A stretch of DNA of 64,000 nt from Micromonospora sp. MW-13 (GTDB lineage Bacteria > Actinomycetota > Actinomycetes > Mycobacteriales > Micromonosporaceae), in NCBI RefSeq assembly GCF_003434305.1, contig NZ_QKKX01000002.1:78223-142222 (forward strand), read 5' to 3'. Positions within the stretch are counted from its first letter, which is position 1. The number at the start of each line of letters is the position of its first letter. The notes beneath the pieces were generated by a model. The model had not been told where the DNA came from, did not search any database, and saw only the letters and a program-made list of their open reading frames with translations. A program made the position numbers and the translations under genes. Below, one piece after another: positions 1 to 8,487 of the stretch.

Positions 1-357
1 TTCCTGTCGCACTGGTTCGACGGGGCCGCCGACACCGAGGCCGCGAAGGCCGCCAAGGCCAAGGTCCCCGGCGGCACCCTCGACCTGTTCCACCCGGACG
101 GCTTCGCCGCCGCGCAGATGGTCGTCCGCGCGGTCGAGCAGGGCGGCGACGACGTGGACAAGATGGTCACGGGCCTGGAGGGCTGGAGCTTCGAGGGCGT
201 CAAGGGCACGATGAAGATCCGCGCCGAGGACCACGCCCTGCTCCAGCCGATGTTCCAGGCCAAGCTGGCCGGCAGCGGCACCGCGTACACGGCGACCGCC
301 CAGAAGAGCCTGACCGGCGACGAGACCGCGCCGCCGGTCGGCCAGATGAAGGGCTGA
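1..357 (+). CDS. ABC transporter substrate-binding protein, C-terminal part (partial)
   Basis: The first base pairs continue a reading frame that enters from outside the window and ends with TGA at 355-357, leaving 118 residues. The visible part (HPDGFAAAQMVVRAVEQ, then GWSFEGVKGTMKIR and a FQAKL segment) matches the C-terminal lobe of periplasmic-binding-protein type I receptors that feed branched-chain amino-acid importers. Such proteins are lipid-anchored outside the membrane and deliver substrate to the permease pair. The gene lies 3 bp before an ATPase gene, so it belongs to the same operon. The substrate cannot be read from this fragment; amides or other small polar compounds are possible instead of leucine-type amino acids. 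Confidence 0.85.
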   Translation, partial: FLSHWFDGAADTEAAKAAKAKVPGGTLDLFHPDGFAAAQMVVRAVEQGGDDVDKMVTGLEGWSFEGVKGTMKIRAEDHALLQPMFQAKLAGSGTAYTATAQKSLTGDETAPPVGQMKG

Positions 358-360
358 CCC

Positions 361-1104
361 GTGCTCGCCACCCGTGGTCTGACCTGGCGGATCGGTGAGG
401 TCGCCATCGTCGACAGCGTCTACCTCGACCTGGCACCCGGGGAGTTCCTCGGGGTCATCGGGCCGAACGGCGCCGGCAAAACCTCACTGTTCAACCTGAT
501 CACCGGCCTGCGCCCGCCGACCGCGGGTCAGGTCCTGCTGGACGGCGAGGACGTCACCGCTCTCCCGCCGCACCGGCGGGCCCGACGCGGGTTGGGGCGC
601 ACCTTCCAGTCGTCCTCGGTCTTCGGCTCGCTGAGCGTGCGGGAGAACGTCCGGCTCGCCGTACAGGCGCACCGGGGTGGCTCGATGAAGCTGTGGCGGC
701 GGGCGGCGGCCGACCGGGAGGTGGCCGCCGCCGCCGACGCGGCGCTCGACCGGGTCGGCCTGCACCACCGGGGTACGGCCCTCGCCGGCACCCTCGCCCA
801 CGGCGAGAAGCGCAAGCTGGAGATCGCCCTGCTGCTCGCCGGGGAGCCCCGGGTGATGCTGCTCGACGAGCCGATGGCCGGGGTCAGCGCCGAGGACGTG
901 CCCGAGCTGGTCGCGGTCATCAAGTCGTTGACCGACGACAGCGGCCGGGCGGTGCTCATGGTGGAGCACCACATGGACGTGATCCTGGAGCTGGCCGACC
1001 GGATCGCCGTGATGCACCACGGGGCGCTGCTGGCCTGCGACACCCCGGAGACCGTGATGGCCAACACCACGGTCCAGGAGGCGTACCTGGGGGAATCGCT
1101 GTGA
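361..1104 (+). CDS. livG: Branched-chain amino-acid type ABC transporter ATP-binding protein (LivG-like)
   Basis: This 247-residue cytoplasmic ATPase powers the importer. It shows Walker [10 protein letters not shown] near residue 40, a Q-loop ([16 protein letters not shown]) near residue 80, a relaxed signature ([12 protein letters not shown]) and Walker B with catalytic Glu (VMLLDEP), followed by the switch His in [13 protein letters not shown] sequence. The length and the FQ...LSVRENV spacing fit LivG rather than LivF. The GTG start at 361 lies 3 bp after the binding-protein stop. Its TGA overlaps the GTG of the next gene (GTGA). LivG and LivF normally form a heterodimer on a LivH/LivM permease, and all four are present here. 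The signature LAHGE in place of LSYGE is a mild deviation. Confidence 0.88.
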   Translation: MLATRGLTWRIGEVAIVDSVYLDLAPGEFLGVIGPNGAGKTSLFNLITGLRPPTAGQVLLDGEDVTALPPHRRARRGLGRTFQSSSVFGSLSVRENVRLAVQAHRGGSMKLWRRAAADREVAAAADAALDRVGLHHRGTALAGTLAHGEKRKLEIALLLAGEPRVMLLDEPMAGVSAEDVPELVAVIKSLTDDSGRAVLMVEHHMDVILELADRIAVMHHGALLACDTPETVMANTTVQEAYLGESL

Positions 1105-1835
1105 GCGCGACGGGTGAGCCGGTCCTGACCGTGGCGGACCTGTCCGTGCGGATCGCCGGGTTGCACATCCTCCAGGGGGTGTCGTTCACCGTCGCGCCGA
1201 CCGGCGTCACGGTGCTGCTCGGACGCAACGGCGTCGGCAAGACCACCACGCTGCGCGCGATCGTCGGTCTGACCCCGCGGAACGGCGAGGTGCGCGGCAC
1301 GGTCCGGATGGGCGCGCAGACCCTGCTCGCCCGACCCACCCACCGGCTGGTCCGCGACGGGCTCGGGTACGTGCCGGAGGACCGCTGCGTGTTCGCCGGG
1401 CTCACCGTCGCGGAGAACCTGCGGCTCGCCGAGCGGCGGGGCACCACCCCGGCGTACGACCGGGTCTTCGCGCTCTTCCCCGAGCTGGACCGGCGCGGAC
1501 GGCAACGGGCCGGCTCGCTCTCCGGCGGGCAGCAGCAGATGCTCGCCATCGGCCGGGTGCTGCTCAACGACAACCGGCTGCTGCTGGTCGACGAGCCGAC
1601 CAAGGGGTTGGCGCCGAAGGTGGTGACCGAGGTGGCCGAGGTGCTGGAACGGGTCGCGGAGTCGGTCCCGGTGCTGCTGGTCGAGCAGAACCTGGCCGTG
1701 GTCCGCCGGTTGGCCCGGGACGCGGTGGTGCTCTCCGCCGGCCGGGTCGCGTGGCACGGGAACGCCCACGAACTGCTGCTGGAGACGGCCCTGACGAAGT
1801 CCCTGCTCGGCGTCGGCCCGGAGGTGCGCGCGTGA
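1101..1835 (+). CDS. livF: Branched-chain amino-acid type ABC transporter ATP-binding protein (LivF-like)
   Basis: This is the second ATPase of the importer, 244 residues. It has Walker A GRNGVGKTT, the LivF-type Q-loop segment LGYVPEDRCVFAGLTVAENL, the signature LSGGQQQMLAIGR and Walker B LLLVDEPTKGLAP. PEDR is the LivF hallmark that separates it from LivG. The start is the GTG at 1101, which overlaps the stop of livG by 4 bases; a longer upstream frame exists but runs inside livG. The end overlaps the next GTG start again, so translation of the four genes is probably coupled. Confidence 0.88.
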   Translation: MSATGEPVLTVADLSVRIAGLHILQGVSFTVAPTGVTVLLGRNGVGKTTTLRAIVGLTPRNGEVRGTVRMGAQTLLARPTHRLVRDGLGYVPEDRCVFAGLTVAENLRLAERRGTTPAYDRVFALFPELDRRGRQRAGSLSGGQQQMLAIGRVLLNDNRLLLVDEPTKGLAPKVVTEVAEVLERVAESVPVLLVEQNLAVVRRLARDAVVLSAGRVAWHGNAHELLLETALTKSLLGVGPEVRA

Positions 1836-2722
1836 ACACCGTCGTGCTGCTGGCGCTGACCGGGCTGGGCCTGGCGGCGCTGTACTTCCTCGTCGCGTCC
1901 GGGCTGTCGCTGGTGTTCGGCCTCGCCGACGTGCTCAACTTCGCGCACGGGCTGTTCCTCGGCGTGGGGGCGTACGCGACCTGGTGGGCGGCGGGCAACC
2001 TGCCCGGCGCCGGCGCGGAGGGGCTCGGCTTCGTGCTCGCGGTCGCCTTCGGGGTGGCCGCCGGCACGCTGGTCGCGGTGCTGGTCGAGCTGGTGCTGAT
2101 CCGGCCGCTGTACTCGCGCACCATCGAGCAGGTGCTGGTCACCGTCGGCCTGTCGCTGGCCGGGGTGGCGCTGCTCCAGGCCACCTGGGGCGCCGACGCC
2201 CGGCCGTTCCCCCGCCCCGAGTGGACCCGGCGGGTCACCGGGATCCTCGGCGCGCAGGTGCCCAACGGCGGCCTGCTGCTGATCGGCGCGGCCGTGCTGG
2301 TGCTGGGCGGGCTGCTGGCGTTCCTGCACTGGACCCGGTACGGCCTGATCATCCGGGCCGGGGTGGAGAACCGGGAGATGGTCACCGCGCTCGGCATCGA
2401 CGTGCGCAAGGCGTTCACCCTGGTCTTCGCGATCGGCGGGGCCGCCGCCGCGCTGGCCGGCGCGCTCGGCGGCGTCTACCTCGGCACCGTCTCGCCGGGC
2501 CAGGGCGGTTCACTGCTGATCTTCGCGTTCATCGTGGTGGTGATCGGCGGGATGGGCTCGGTGGTCGGCTCCGCCTACGCGGCGGTCGCCGTCGGCCTGC
2601 TGCAACAGTTCGTCAACTACTACGGCGCGTCCGGCGTCGGCGACCTGTGCGTCGTCGCGCTGCTGGCCGTGGTGTTGCTGCTGCGTCCCCAGGGCATCGC
2701 CGGAAAGGTGGCTCACGCATGA
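1832..2722 (+). CDS. livH: Branched-chain amino-acid type ABC transporter permease (LivH-like)
   Basis: This 296-residue integral membrane protein is one half of the permease channel. It begins with a hydrophobic helix (GLGLAALYFLVASGLSLVFG) followed by the family motif GLADVLNFAHGLFLGVGAY. At least eight membrane segments are visible. Residues GVENREMVTALGIDVRK form the cytoplasmic EAA-like loop that contacts the ATPase, and the C-terminal GGMGSVVGSAYAA segment is typical of LivH. The GTG start at 1832 overlaps the livF stop. Confidence 0.87.
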   Translation: MNTVVLLALTGLGLAALYFLVASGLSLVFGLADVLNFAHGLFLGVGAYATWWAAGNLPGAGAEGLGFVLAVAFGVAAGTLVAVLVELVLIRPLYSRTIEQVLVTVGLSLAGVALLQATWGADARPFPRPEWTRRVTGILGAQVPNGGLLLIGAAVLVLGGLLAFLHWTRYGLIIRAGVENREMVTALGIDVRKAFTLVFAIGGAAAALAGALGGVYLGTVSPGQGGSLLIFAFIVVVIGGMGSVVGSAYAAVAVGLLQQFVNYYGASGVGDLCVVALLAVVLLLRPQGIAGKVAHA

Positions 2723-3855
2723 CCGAGTCCGTGGTGGAGGTGCCCCCGGCGCGGGTGCCGGACGAGTTGACCCCGCACCGGCGGGCCTGGCACGGGCTGC
2801 GGCCGTACCTGCCGCTGCTGGCGCTGGCGGTCGCGGCGGTCCTGCCGTACTCGACGGTGCGGTTGCCCGGAATCTTCGAGGGGCCGCTGAACTCGCCCGG
2901 CACCCTGCAACTGCTCGCCGTCTGCCTGGTCTTCGGCGGCCTGGCCGCCGGCTACGACCTGCTGTTCGGCCGCACCGGGATGCTCTCCTTCGGGCACGCC
3001 CTGTACTTCGCCGCCGGGGTGTACGGCACTGACATCCTGATCACCCGGGCCGGGCTGCCGCTGTGGCAGGCCGCGCTGCTGACCGTCACCGGCGGGACGA
3101 TCCTGGCCGGCCTGCTCGGCGCGGTGGCGCTGCGTACCGCCGGGATCGCGTTCGCCATGGTCACCCTCGCCTTCGCCCAGGTCGGGGCGATCCTGGTGGC
3201 CCGGGACTTCGGCGGGCTGACCGGCGGCGAGGAGGGGCTGCCGCTGGACGTGTCGGGGCTGCCCGCCGGGCTGGTCGGGGTGGCGAACACGGTCAACCTG
3301 TACTGGCTGGCGCTGGCGTACCTGGCCCTGGTGGTCTTCGTGGTGCACCGGGTCGCCGGCTCGCCGACCGGGCGGGTGCTCGCCGGGCTGCGCGACGACG
3401 AGCGGCGGATCGGGGTGCTCGGGCTCGACCCGTACCGGTTCAAGCTGGTCGCGTTCACGCTGGCCGGCGGGCTCGCGGCCAGCGGGGGAGCGGTCTACTG
3501 CCTGATCGTCGGCGGCGCGTCCCCGCACATCACCTCCAGCGAGCTGACCCTGTCGCTGCTGGTCATGGTGGTGCTGGGCGGTCCCGGCACCCGCTGGGGC
3601 CCGGTCCTGGGCGGCATCCTCTACATGTACCTGGACCACCGCCTGACCGCCTTCGGCACCAGCGACGCGGTCGAGGCCCTCCCGGCGTTCCTCAGCCGCC
3701 CCCTGAGCCAGCCCCTGTTCGTCCTGGGCACGGTCTTCATCCTGGCCGTCTACTTCTTCCCCGGCGGCCTGGCCAGCCTGAGATCCCGCCTGGCCCCCCT
3801 CGTGAAGGCGGGGCGGGCGGAGCCGGAAGGGAGCCGGGTGGGGCGGCGCTGGTAG
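2719..3855 (+). CDS. livM: Branched-chain amino-acid type ABC transporter permease (LivM-like)
   Basis: This 378-residue protein is the second permease half. Its N-terminal cytoplasmic segment is followed by about nine membrane helices, with the LivM motif DLLFGRTGMLSFGHALYFA near residue 75 and the coupling loop LRDDERRIGVLGLDPYRFK near residue 230. Its ATG overlaps the livH TGA (ATGA). It is the last gene of the operon; the next gene starts 9 bp later but is unrelated (a helicase), so it may be transcribed by read-through. The C-terminal tail after the last helix is short and basic. Confidence 0.86.
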   Translation: MTESVVEVPPARVPDELTPHRRAWHGLRPYLPLLALAVAAVLPYSTVRLPGIFEGPLNSPGTLQLLAVCLVFGGLAAGYDLLFGRTGMLSFGHALYFAAGVYGTDILITRAGLPLWQAALLTVTGGTILAGLLGAVALRTAGIAFAMVTLAFAQVGAILVARDFGGLTGGEEGLPLDVSGLPAGLVGVANTVNLYWLALAYLALVVFVVHRVAGSPTGRVLAGLRDDERRIGVLGLDPYRFKLVAFTLAGGLAASGGAVYCLIVGGASPHITSSELTLSLLVMVVLGGPGTRWGPVLGGILYMYLDHRLTAFGTSDAVEALPAFLSRPLSQPLFVLGTVFILAVYFFPGGLASLRSRLAPLVKAGRAEPEGSRVGRRW

Positions 3856-3864
3856 AAATGCCGG

Positions 3865-6021
3865 ATGAGCCAGGATCGGGCGGCGGTACGGGAGCGGGCC
3901 GAGGCGGTGCTGCGGCGGTTGGCCGGGGAGCACGCCCGGCTGCGGGAGGACCAGTGGCGGGCCATCGAGGCGCTGGTCGTCGACCGGCGGCGGGTGCTCT
4001 GCGTGCAGCGCACCGGGTGGGGCAAGTCGGCGGTCTACTTCGTGGCCACCGCCCTGCTGCGGGAGCCCCCCGCCGCCGCCGGCCCGACGGTGATCGTGTC
4101 GCCGCTGCTGGCGCTCATGCGCAACCAGGTCGAGGCGGCGGCCCGGGCCGGCATCCGGGCCCGCACCATCAACTCGGCCAACCTCGACGAGTGGGACGAG
4201 ATCACCGCCGAGATCCACGCCGGCACGGTCGACGTGCTGCTGATCAGCCCGGAACGGCTCAACAACCCGGACTTCCGGGACACCGTGCTGCCGAGGCTGG
4301 CGGCCACCACCGGCCTGCTGGTGGTCGACGAGGCGCACTGCGTCTCCGACTGGGGGCACGACTTCCGGCCCGACTACCGGCGGCTGCGTACGTTCCTCGG
4401 CAACCTGCCCGAGCGCACGCCCGTGCTCGCCACCACGGCCACCGCCAACGCCCGGGTCACCGCCGACGTCGCCGAGCAGCTCGGCACCGAACTGGCCGCC
4501 CCGGCCGCCGAGCGCCCGGACGTGCTGGTGCTGCGCGGGACCCTGGACCGGGAGTCGCTGCGGCTGGGCGTGCTGGACCTGCCCAGCCCGGCGCACCGGC
4601 TCGGCTGGCTCGCCGACCACCTGGACCGGCTCCCCGGGTCGGGGATCATCTACACGCTGACCGTGGCGGCGGCCGGCGAGACGGCGGAGTTCCTGCGCTC
4701 GCGGGGGTACCCGGTGGCCTCGTACACGGGGCAGACCGAGGACGCCGACCGGCGGGCCGCCGAGCAGGACCTGCTGGACAACAAGATCAAGGCGCTCGTC
4801 GCCACGAGCGCGCTGGGCATGGGCTTCGACAAGCCCGACCTCGGCTTCGTGGCGCACCTCGGCGCCCCGCCGTCGCCGATCGCGTACTACCAGCAGGTCG
4901 GCCGCGCCGGCCGGGCCGTCGAGCACGCCGAGGTGCTGCTGCTGCCCGGCGTCGAGGACGCGGCCATCTGGCGGTACTTCGCCTCGCTCGCGTTCCCGCC
5001 CGAGGAGCAGGTCCGGGCCGTGCTGGCCGCCCTGCACACCGACCGGCCGCTGTCCACCCAGGCCCTGGAGCCGATCGTCGACCTGCGCCGGGCCCGGCTG
5101 GAGCTGATGCTCAAGGTGCTCGACGTGGACGGCGCGGTCCGCCGGGTGCGCGGCGGCTGGCTCGCCACCGGCGAGCCCTGGGTCTACGACGAGGCCCGGT
5201 TGCGCCGCGTCGCCCAGGCCCGCACCGCCGAGCAGCAGGCCATGCGGGAGTACGCGACCACGCCCGGCTGCCGGATGCGGTATCTGCGCGAGTGCCTGGA
5301 CGACGTCGGGGCGGGCGACTGCGGCCGGTGCGACCGGTGCGCCGGGCCGCTGTTCACAGCCGAGGTGTCCGGGCCGGCGCAGGGCGCCGCGCAGGCGTAC
5401 CTCGGGCGTCCCGGGGTGGAGATCGCGCCGAAGAAGCTGTGGCCGACCGGGCTGGACGCGGTGGGCGTACCGCTGAAGGGCCGGATCCCCCCGGCGGAGC
5501 AGGCGCTGCCGGGGCGGGCCGTGGGGCGGCTGTCCGACCTGGGCTGGGGCGGTCGGCTGCGCGAGCTGGTCGGGCCGGACGCGGCCGACCGGCCGGTCCC
5601 CGACGACGTGGCCGGCGCGGTGGTCGAGGTGCTGAAGGCGTGGGCGCACGGCGACGACCCGTGGCCCCGCCGCCCGGTCGGCGTGGTCGCGGTCGGCTCC
5701 CGGCGGCGGCCCGCGCTGGTCGGCTCGCTCGCCGAGCGGATCGCCACGGTGGGCCGGCTGCCGCTGCTCGGCCAGGTGGTTCCCGCCGGGTCCGCCGGCC
5801 CGGACGGGCCGCGCGGCAACAGCGCCCAGCGGGTACGCGCCCTGCACGACGCCTTCGCCGTGCCGGACGAACTGGCCGGCGCGCTCGCCGGGCTGGACGG
5901 CCCGGTGCTGCTCGTCGACGACCTGGTGGACACGGGCTGGACCCTGACCATGGTGACCCGGCTGCTGCGCCGGGCCGGCGCGCCCGACGTGCTCCCCCTC
6001 GCCCTCGCCGTCGCCGGCTGA
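3865..6021 (+). CDS. recQ: RecQ-family ATP-dependent DNA helicase fused to a phosphoribosyltransferase-like domain
   Basis: The protein has 718 residues. Residues about 1-350 are a superfamily 2 helicase core with a Q-motif region (LREDQWRAIEAL), Walker A QRTGWGKSAVYF near 48-58, a DEAH box in VVDEAHCVSDWGHDF near 153, and motif VI QQVGRAGRAVE. Residues about 469-492 hold the RecQ zinc-binding cysteines (CRMRYLRECL, then CGRCDRC). The remaining ~200 residues end with VLLVDDLVDTGWT (about 681-693), which matches the PRPP-binding loop of type I phosphoribosyltransferases. RecQ enzymes unwind DNA for recombination and repair; what the extra domain does is not known. The start is the ATG at 3865, 9 bp after livM. 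Confidence 0.88.
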   Translation: MSQDRAAVRERAEAVLRRLAGEHARLREDQWRAIEALVVDRRRVLCVQRTGWGKSAVYFVATALLREPPAAAGPTVIVSPLLALMRNQVEAAARAGIRARTINSANLDEWDEITAEIHAGTVDVLLISPERLNNPDFRDTVLPRLAATTGLLVVDEAHCVSDWGHDFRPDYRRLRTFLGNLPERTPVLATTATANARVTADVAEQLGTELAAPAAERPDVLVLRGTLDRESLRLGVLDLPSPAHRLGWLADHLDRLPGSGIIYTLTVAAAGETAEFLRSRGYPVASYTGQTEDADRRAAEQDLLDNKIKALVATSALGMGFDKPDLGFVAHLGAPPSPIAYYQQVGRAGRAVEHAEVLLLPGVEDAAIWRYFASLAFPPEEQVRAVLAALHTDRPLSTQALEPIVDLRRARLELMLKVLDVDGAVRRVRGGWLATGEPWVYDEARLRRVAQARTAEQQAMREYATTPGCRMRYLRECLDDVGAGDCGRCDRCAGPLFTAEVSGPAQGAAQAYLGRPGVEIAPKKLWPTGLDAVGVPLKGRIPPAEQALPGRAVGRLSDLGWGGRLRELVGPDAADRPVPDDVAGAVVEVLKAWAHGDDPWPRRPVGVVAVGSRRRPALVGSLAERIATVGRLPLLGQVVPAGSAGPDGPRGNSAQRVRALHDAFAVPDELAGALAGLDGPVLLVDDLVDTGWTLTMVTRLLRRAGAPDVLPLALAVAG

Positions 6022-6202
6022 CGCGCGGGCGGCCCTCGGGCGGGTGCGCCGGAGGCCGCCGGGTTCCCGCGTCGGGCGGCAGCCAGGGCGGCGACCCGGA
6101 AGCGGCCGGGACGGAAAGTTCCCGGGCGGGGCGGATTGCGACCGGTGCCACGCCACGCGGTCGTTGGCCGGCCGGTCGGGAACCCGGCGGTACCGTGGGC
6201 CC

Positions 6203-7237
6203 ATGAGCGATCAGCGACCCGGCCCGGCCGAGGCGCCGCCGTCGTCGCCCGCGCCGGGCGCCGGCCCGGCCGAGGTGTCCGCGTCGCCGTCCGCCCCGCC
6301 CGGGGGCGGCGTGCCGGAGACGGCGGGGGCGCTGGTGGACCGGGACACGCTGCGGCTCGCGCTGGTGGTGGGCGGGCTGGTGCTCGCGGTGCTGCTCGGT
6401 TTCGGCCTCGGGCGGCTCAACCCGCCACCCGCCGACGCGACCGGGCGGACCTCGACGGCCGCCACGGACCACCCCCACGCGCCCGGCACCGGGGCGCACG
6501 AGCACGGCACCGGCACCGACACCGGCGGCGCGACCGAGGTCGGCGGCCTCGCGGTCGGCTCCGGGGGCTGGACGCTGGCCCCGCTGTCCACCGCCTTCGC
6601 CGCCGGGCGGCCGGGCGAGTTCCGGTTCCAGGTCCGGGACGTCCAGGGCCGACCGGTGACCCGGTTCGCGGTCGTGCACGACAAGCCGATGCACCTGATC
6701 GTGGTGCGCCGGGATCTCAGCGGCTACCAGCACCTGCACCCGACCATGGCCGCCGACGGCACCTGGTCGGTCCCACTGACCCTGCCGCAGGCCGGGGCGT
6801 GGCGGGCGTACGCGGACTTCACCCTCGTCACCGACGACGGCGGGCAGAGCGTCCGCACCCTCGGCGTCGACCTCTCCGTCCCCGGCGACTACGCGCCCCG
6901 GCCGCTGCCGGCCCCGACCCGCACCGCCACCGTGGACGGGTTCACGGTGAGCTGGTCCGGCGAGCCCCGGATCGGCGCGACCCGGCCGCTCCGGTTCGCG
7001 GTCCGCGCCGGGGACGTCACCCCGACGCTGGAGCGCTACCTGGGCGCGTACGGCCACCTGGTGGCCCTGCGCGAGGGGGACCTGGGCTACCTGCACGTGC
7101 ACCCGGAACCGGGGCCGGCCCCGGACGGGGTCACCTTCCAGCTGACCGTGCCGGGGCCGGGGCGTTACCGCCTGTACTTCGACTTCCAGGTGGCCGGCGA
7201 GGTGCGGACCGCCGAGTTCACCCTCACGGCGCCCTGA
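6203..7237 (+). CDS. Membrane-anchored extracytoplasmic protein with two His-rich HLxxHP-type domains
   Basis: The protein has 344 residues. An acidic, Pro/Ala-rich cytoplasmic N-terminus (about 1-48) is followed by one membrane helix (LALVVGGLVLAVLLGFGLG, about 52-70), a His-rich linker (HPHAPGTGAHEHGTG) and two similar beta-type domains outside the cell. Each domain carries a related motif: MHLIVVRRDLSGYQHLHP near residue 163 and HLVALREGDLGYLHVHPE near 285. Paired HxH and HP motifs on such a surface suggest metal binding, perhaps copper, but no specific ligand can be proved. I chose the ATG at 6203 because it gives a normal membrane-anchor layout. No operon partner is evident; the next gene is convergent. 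Confidence 0.7.
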   Translation: MSDQRPGPAEAPPSSPAPGAGPAEVSASPSAPPGGGVPETAGALVDRDTLRLALVVGGLVLAVLLGFGLGRLNPPPADATGRTSTAATDHPHAPGTGAHEHGTGTDTGGATEVGGLAVGSGGWTLAPLSTAFAAGRPGEFRFQVRDVQGRPVTRFAVVHDKPMHLIVVRRDLSGYQHLHPTMAADGTWSVPLTLPQAGAWRAYADFTLVTDDGGQSVRTLGVDLSVPGDYAPRPLPAPTRTATVDGFTVSWSGEPRIGATRPLRFAVRAGDVTPTLERYLGAYGHLVALREGDLGYLHVHPEPGPAPDGVTFQLTVPGPGRYRLYFDFQVAGEVRTAEFTLTAP

Positions 7238-7297
7238 CCGCCGGCGGCACCCCGGCAGCCGCCACGGCGCCCCGGCGGACCATCCTGGCGGTGCTGC

Positions 7298-7714
7298 TCA
7301 GCCGGCCCGGCGGACGGGCCGGCGGGCCAGGTAGCGCAGCAGGTCGCGGATGTGGTGCTTCTCCTCGGCCGGCACCGCCGGGTCGGCCAGCCGCTGGAGG
7401 ATGACCCGGACGTCGGCCTCGACCGGCCCCTCGTCGCCGCGCCGGCGCGGGGCGGGGCCCGAGTCGGGCAGTCCGAGAGCCCGGAAGGCCGCCGCCACGG
7501 GAAGGTCGAGGGCTGCGCAGAAGCCGCGCACCTTCGCCAGCTCGGGATAGTCGTGCCAGTCGCCGGCCAGCCAGCGGAAGACGGTGGAGCGGCCGACCCC
7601 GGTGTGCCCCGCGAGGTCGCTGACGGTCCAGCCGCGCTCTTCCCGAGCGTCGTCGATGGCCCGGCGCACGAAGCGTGCGAAAGCCATCTGTGGCGAAACC
7701 TCTGACGCGACCAT
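7298..7714 (-). CDS. XRE-like helix-turn-helix regulator
   Basis: The protein has 138 residues if started at the ATG at 7714, preceded by GGAAGGAAG. Residues about 10-65 form a helix-turn-helix of the XRE/lambda-repressor type: VRRAIDDAREERGWTVSDL, then AGHTGVGRSTVFRWLAG, where the recognition helix is STVFRWLAG. The C-terminal part contains ADPAVPAEEKHHIRDLLRYLARRP, a charged helix that may dimerise. The reading frame stays open to 7930, but that extension is Arg/Ser-rich and looks non-coding. Its target is unknown; its own promoter region of about 290 bp is shared with the divergent small membrane protein gene. Confidence 0.75.
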   Translation of the reverse strand: MVASEVSPQMAFARFVRRAIDDAREERGWTVSDLAGHTGVGRSTVFRWLAGDWHDYPELAKVRGFCAALDLPVAAAFRALGLPDSGPAPRRRGDEGPVEADVRVILQRLADPAVPAEEKHHIRDLLRYLARRPVRRAG

Positions 7715-8001
7715 CCCTGCGGGGTCTTCCTTCCGGCCGGAGCACCGGACGGTGCCCTTCGAGCGTAATGCCCCCGGCGGCGGACGCAAGCCATCGCCCG
7801 CCCCTTGATCGTCGTCCGTGCCGCCGGCCCCGGATGACCTGCGAAGATCGCTCACCTCGTCCTGGACCGACGTGCCGGGGCTGGTTCTCGACGGTCGGGA
7901 TCGCGACTGTCGGTGTTTGTCGAACGTCAACTAAGATTGATGCTCGTCCACCTGGCGTCCGCGGTCGCCCGTCCCCACCGACCGCGTCGATGAGGAGCAG
8001 C

Positions 8002-8460
8002 ATGGCCGATCCGAGCCGTCCCCCGCCGTACCGTCCGGGTGCGGTCAGCCTCTTCTTCGTGGCCAAGGCCGGCGTCTTCGCCGCCGGCTTCTGGATCTGG
8101 CTCCTGGTCCTCGTGCTCGACACCGACCAGGCCAACGGGGCCCACGTCCTGGCCGCCGCCGGCGCGGTCACCACGACGCTCGTCGGCGTGGTGCTCGGCG
8201 CCCGGCTGGCCCTGCAACGCAACGCGGCCGTGCGGCACGCGGAACTCAAGCGGCTGCTGGTCGACATCTCCTGGAACGCGTTCGCCGCCGCCGGCAACGC
8301 CGAGACCCCGGGCAAGGTGGTGCCCTTCCCGACGGTGTCGTCCGACGGCGAGCGCTCCGGCCGGGGAGCCGGGGACCGGGTGTCGATGTTCGACCGCGGC
8401 TCCACCAACGAACGGGCGCCGGGCCGGGACCGGGGCGGCAACGGCGAACGCCGCCGCTGA
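8002..8460 (+). CDS. Small two-helix membrane protein of unknown function
   Basis: The protein has 152 residues. Two hydrophobic segments, AVSLFFVAKAGVFAAGFWIWLLV (about 13-38) and a second from about 47 to 70, are separated by a short DTDQANG loop. They are followed by a basic, probably cytoplasmic tail rich in Arg, Gly and Pro. The ATG at 8002 has GAGGAGCAGC directly upstream; an in-frame ATG lies four codons earlier but without such spacing. I do not recognise the family. It is transcribed away from the XRE-like regulator, and the following gene is convergent with it. Confidence 0.6.
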   Translation: MADPSRPPPYRPGAVSLFFVAKAGVFAAGFWIWLLVLVLDTDQANGAHVLAAAGAVTTTLVGVVLGARLALQRNAAVRHAELKRLLVDISWNAFAAAGNAETPGKVVPFPTVSSDGERSGRGAGDRVSMFDRGSTNERAPGRDRGGNGERRR

Positions 8461-8487
8461 GCGCCCGGCCGGCCGGATCGGCGGGGG

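Noticed and set aside
1..3855. Urea transporter (urtABCDE) as an alternative name for the first operon
   Set aside because: The order here is binding protein, two ATPases, then two permeases; urt clusters have the permeases first, and no urease genes are seen.
2713..6204. Very long minus-strand open frame of 1163 codons, and similar long antisense frames elsewhere
   Set aside because: It lies opposite to livM and recQ, is full of Gly, Arg, Pro, Gln and His, and has no domain. Long antisense frames are a side effect of high GC content.
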